A DNA stretch of 18,063 nt from Legionellales bacterium UBA2469 (GTDB lineage Bacteria > Pseudomonadota > Gammaproteobacteria > Legionellales > Legionellaceae): NCBI GenBank assembly GCA_002342175.1, contig DDPL01000028.1, forward strand, positions 2,766-20,828, in the 5' to 3' direction. The translations under genes were made by a program, and so were the position numbers. The notes beneath the pieces are model-generated. The model had not been told where the DNA came from and did not search any database. It saw only the letters and a program-made list of their open reading frames with translations. Shown piece by piece: positions 15,659 through 18,063 of this stretch; the stretch's first letter is position 1; each line of letters begins with the position of its first letter.

Positions 15659-15662
15659 CTCC
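15659..15662 (-). promoter_or_regulatory. Shine-Dalgarno that sets the gap start
   Basis: GGAG on the minus strand lies 6 nt upstream of the ATG at 15652 and inside the three-residue-scale extension that would start at the ATG at 15670, so it favours the downstream start. Confidence 0.65.
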
Positions 15663-15666
15663 AAAA

Positions 15667-17652
15667 TCACTCACTCACGGGCATGCTTTGCTTTTTTGTC
15701 CGTAATTGATGACATGTTTTTAAAATATGATTGGTTGTTATGCCCAATGCTTCACGAATCTGTTCACCAGGGGCCGATAAACCAAAATCATCTAAACCAA
15801 TAATCGCACCATCAAGCCCGACGAATTGATACCAATAATTTTTGTGGGATGCTTCAACAGCAATTCGAGTACGAATATTATCAGGTAATACCGATTTTTG
15901 ATATTCAATATTTTGTTGTAAAAAGATTTCCGCGCAGGGCATGGAAACAACACGTGTCGCAATACCTGACTGATGAAGTTGTTGGGCTGCTTCTAATGTA
16001 ATGCCTATTTCAGAACCACTAGAAATTAAAATGATTTCTGGGTTTTGATGGGATTCAAAAAGAATATATCCACCCTTTTGAATATTTGCAATCTCGCTCA
16101 TTTCTTGTTTTAAAACATCAAGATTTTGTCGGGAAAGAACGAGGCAGCTTGCGCCTTGGTATTCAATGGCTGATGTCCATGCAACAGCCATTTCTAAGGG
16201 AGATGCTGGACGCCAAACTTTTAATTTTGGTGTGGTTCTTAACATCCCTAAATGTTCTATTGGTTGATGGGTTGGCCCATCTTCACCAAGAAAAATCGAA
16301 TCATGGGTTAAAACGTAAACCACTTTTAATTCCATCATAGCACTCATTCGAATGGCATTGCGAGCATAGTCTGAAAAGACTAAAAAAGTGCCTCCGTAAG
16401 GAATAAAACCTTGGTGAGCAGCAATACCATTCATGATGGCACACATGCCAAATTCACGAACCCCATAATGGATGTATTGTTCCGCTGAAATACTTTTGGG
16501 TTTGGTATTGTTCGAAGGTGTTAAATCCGCAGACCCACCCAGTAATTCAGGAAGCTTGGGCGCAAGAATTTCAAGGCAGTTTTGCGATGCCACACGTGTT
16601 GCTATGGGCTGTTTCATTTGAGTTGCAGTTTCATATAGATGATGTTTGATTTCGTGCCAATTGTCTGGCAAGTCGGCATTGATGCGACGCATAAATTCTT
16701 GGTAAAAATCAGGATTTTCTTTGGAAAGGGCATAGCATGTTTCAAGCCATTTATTCTCAAGGGCCTCGCCAGGATGGTTTTGAATGCGAGCATAAATTTC
16801 TTTAGGAATCGTAAATGGTGAAGCAGTCCATTCGAGCTGCTCTTTTATTTGTGTGATATCTTCAGCATCAAGTGGGGAGCCATGAACTTTGGCTTGACCT
16901 TGCCATTTAGAGCCAAGACCAATAATGGTATTACAAATAATCAATGAAGGTTTATTTTGTTTTTGGCACGTTTGAATAGCGTGATAAATAGCATCATGAT
17001 CATGCCCATCGATTTCAATAATGTGCCAATTATAGCCTTGAAAACGAGCAATGGTTTCAGCTTTGATTTGAGGCGGTGTTGGCCCATCAATGGTAATGCC
17101 GTTACAGTCATAGAATGCAATGAGTTTATTAAGTTGATGCTCGCCGGCAAATGAACAGCTTTCATGGGATAACCCTTCCATTAAACAACCATCACCTAAA
17201 AATACATAGGTATGATGGTCAACAAGTATGGGGTATTGAGCATGAAGAGATTTTTCGGCAAAAGCCATACCTACACCATTGGCTAATCCTTGGGATAAAG
17301 GTCCTGTGGTCACTTCAATGCCAGGTGTGTGCCCACGTTCTGGATGGCCAGGAGTATTTGAATGAAGCTGACGAAAATTTTTTAGGTTTTCTAAACTGAC
17401 TTTAAATCCAAATAAATGTAATAACGCATAATGTAACATAGAGCCATGACCATTTGATAAAATAAAACGGTCACGATTGAACCAGTGTGGATTTTTGGGA
17501 TTGAATTTTAAAAAATGAGTCCACAACACAGCAGCTATGTCTGCCATGCCTAAAGGCATTCCAGGATGGCCTGAATTGGCTTGGTAAACAGCATCAATAC
17601 TTAATACTCGAAGGGCTTTGGCAATTTCTTGGGTTGTTATCATCTGCATCAT
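15667..17652 (-). CDS. tkt: Transketolase
   Basis: 661 residues from ATG at 17652 (E. coli TktA is 663). It transfers two-carbon ketol units in the non-oxidative pentose phosphate pathway using thiamine diphosphate and a divalent metal. Motifs: SGHPG (27-31), SNGHGSML (66-73), cofactor motif starting GDG (153-155) with N184 about 30 residues on, HGSPL (257-261), catalytic Glu400 in GVREFGM, and the substrate loop HDSIFLGEDGPTHQP (450-464). The ORF continues to a TTG at 17700, but the extra 16 residues do not resemble the family. ATG codons at 17652, 17649 and 17643 all give plausible N-termini and none has a clear SD. First gene of tkt-gap-pgk; divergent from the partial gene on the right. 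Confidence 0.97.
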   Translation of the reverse strand: MMQMITTQEIAKALRVLSIDAVYQANSGHPGMPLGMADIAAVLWTHFLKFNPKNPHWFNRDRFILSNGHGSMLHYALLHLFGFKVSLENLKNFRQLHSNTPGHPERGHTPGIEVTTGPLSQGLANGVGMAFAEKSLHAQYPILVDHHTYVFLGDGCLMEGLSHESCSFAGEHQLNKLIAFYDCNGITIDGPTPPQIKAETIARFQGYNWHIIEIDGHDHDAIYHAIQTCQKQNKPSLIICNTIIGLGSKWQGQAKVHGSPLDAEDITQIKEQLEWTASPFTIPKEIYARIQNHPGEALENKWLETCYALSKENPDFYQEFMRRINADLPDNWHEIKHHLYETATQMKQPIATRVASQNCLEILAPKLPELLGGSADLTPSNNTKPKSISAEQYIHYGVREFGMCAIMNGIAAHQGFIPYGGTFLVFSDYARNAIRMSAMMELKVVYVLTHDSIFLGEDGPTHQPIEHLGMLRTTPKLKVWRPASPLEMAVAWTSAIEYQGASCLVLSRQNLDVLKQEMSEIANIQKGGYILFESHQNPEIILISSGSEIGITLEAAQQLHQSGIATRVVSMPCAEIFLQQNIEYQKSVLPDNIRTRIAVEASHKNYWYQFVGLDGAIIGLDDFGLSAPGEQIREALGITTNHILKTCHQLRTKKQSMPVSE

Positions 17653-17793
17653 TATTTTTTCAAAAAGAGTTATTCTGACCGGAAATTTTGATTGCAGCAA
17701 GAGATTCTGATAGTATGTGATATTCTATCTATCTTTTGATTGATTATAAGAGCAAAATGACTTAATATTTGTCAAATAAGTTCTTGTTGTGGC
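17653..17793. promoter_or_regulatory. Divergent promoter region of tkt and the right-edge gene
   Basis: Toward tkt (minus strand) there is a perfect TTGACA (17775-17770) and a perfect TATAAT (17748-17743), but 21 bp apart, longer than optimal. Toward the right-edge gene, TTGATT (17740-17745) and TAATAT (17763-17768) are 17 bp apart, each 4/6 to consensus. The two candidate promoters overlap, so transcription in the two directions may compete. No dyad operator is obvious. Confidence 0.4.
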
Positions 17794-18063
17794 ATGATGA
17801 ATAACATTAATAATCCTTTATATTATATCTCTGAATTTGTTGAAGAGGTATTAAATGATTTGCAAAGGGCTGAGCCTGCTCAGGCTCCATCTCATATTAG
17901 TGCAATTGATGAACCTTCATTAGATTTAGAAAATCATCATAATGAAGAAGATTTGTATCTACATTTAATACGTCCCGCATCTCCGGCATTTGGTTTTTTT
18001 TCATCGCCTAAAACACCAAGATCCCATTCCCCGCGTGCTTTTGCAGGTTCGACATTATTAGAA
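17794..18063 (+). CDS. Unrecognised Ser/Pro-rich protein, 5' part only
   Basis: The frame is open for 90 codons from ATG at 17794 (a second ATG at 17797) to the right edge with no stop. No signal peptide and no hydrophobic helix is seen. The N-terminus has a short acidic, potentially helical stretch (YISEFVEEVLNDLQRAE, about 11-27), followed by low-complexity sequence rich in Pro, Ala, Glu, His and Ser, ending in clustered SP/TP dipeptides (SPAF, SSPKTPRSHSPR). The composition suggests an intrinsically disordered region, as in some secreted effectors of intracellular bacteria, but no family is recognised. No SD is apparent; weak promoter hexamers lie upstream. Coding is supported by the length of the frame and the position behind a divergent promoter region. 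Confidence 0.65.
   Translation, partial: MMNNINNPLYYISEFVEEVLNDLQRAEPAQAPSHISAIDEPSLDLENHHNEEDLYLHLIRPASPAFGFFSSPKTPRSHSPRAFAGSTLLE

Noticed and set aside
17653..17700. 16-codon TTG-started extension of transketolase
   Set aside because: No similarity to transketolase N-termini; ATG at 17652 gives the usual length.
1..18063. CRISPR arrays, insertion sequences, tRNA or rRNA genes
   Set aside because: Looked for on both strands; no regularly spaced repeats, transposase frames, or cloverleaf-like segments were seen.

Overview
The window is a compact stretch of low-GC (my estimate, high 30s percent) gammaproteobacterial chromosome. The gene set and protein signatures point to a Legionella/Coxiella-like bacterium (order Legionellales): a tkt-gap-pgk block, the PrkA-YeaH-SpoVR cassette, an E. 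coli-type PepN, a POT peptide transporter, an opacity-type outer-membrane barrel, and several unrecognised membrane or disordered proteins of the sort common in intracellular gammaproteobacteria. This placement is inference from gene content; no rRNA or other phylogenetic marker is present.

Layout. (1) 1-1350, minus strand: 5' part of a polytopic membrane protein that runs off the left edge. Its promoter holds a near-consensus Fur box placed exactly between the -35 and -10 hexamers, and the last visible residues form a His/Cys cluster, so an iron or transition-metal role is likely. (2) 1490-6207, minus: the conserved operon prkA - yeaH (DUF444) - spoVR, a stress/stationary-phase cassette, tightly packed with good Shine-Dalgarno sequences. 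(3) 6373-8937, plus: pepN, divergent from prkA across a 165-bp spacer. (4) 8934-10040, minus: a patatin-like phospholipase whose stop overlaps the pepN stop. (5) 10182-12434, plus: a POT-family peptide/proton symporter followed after 42 bp by an outer-membrane beta-barrel protein. (6) 12567-13472, plus: an unrecognised four-helix membrane protein with a central coiled coil, apparently an internal duplication. (7) 13462-17652, minus: tkt-gap-pgk, linking the pentose phosphate pathway and lower glycolysis; pyk, which I recall following pgk in Legionella and Coxiella, is not here. (8) 17794-end, plus: the start of a Ser/Pro-rich, probably disordered protein, divergent from tkt.

How the genes fit together. 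PepN finishes the breakdown of peptides that a POT transporter would import, which suits an amino-acid-consuming intracellular bacterium. Tkt, Gap and Pgk share one transcription unit of central carbon metabolism. PrkA, YeaH and SpoVR are a physically co-conserved trio of poorly understood function. The most interesting elements are the Fur-controlled membrane protein at the left edge and the two unrecognised proteins flanking the glycolytic block, which are plausible but unproven host-interaction proteins. No CRISPR, IS element, tRNA or rRNA was seen, and no stretch over 300 bases lacks a gene.
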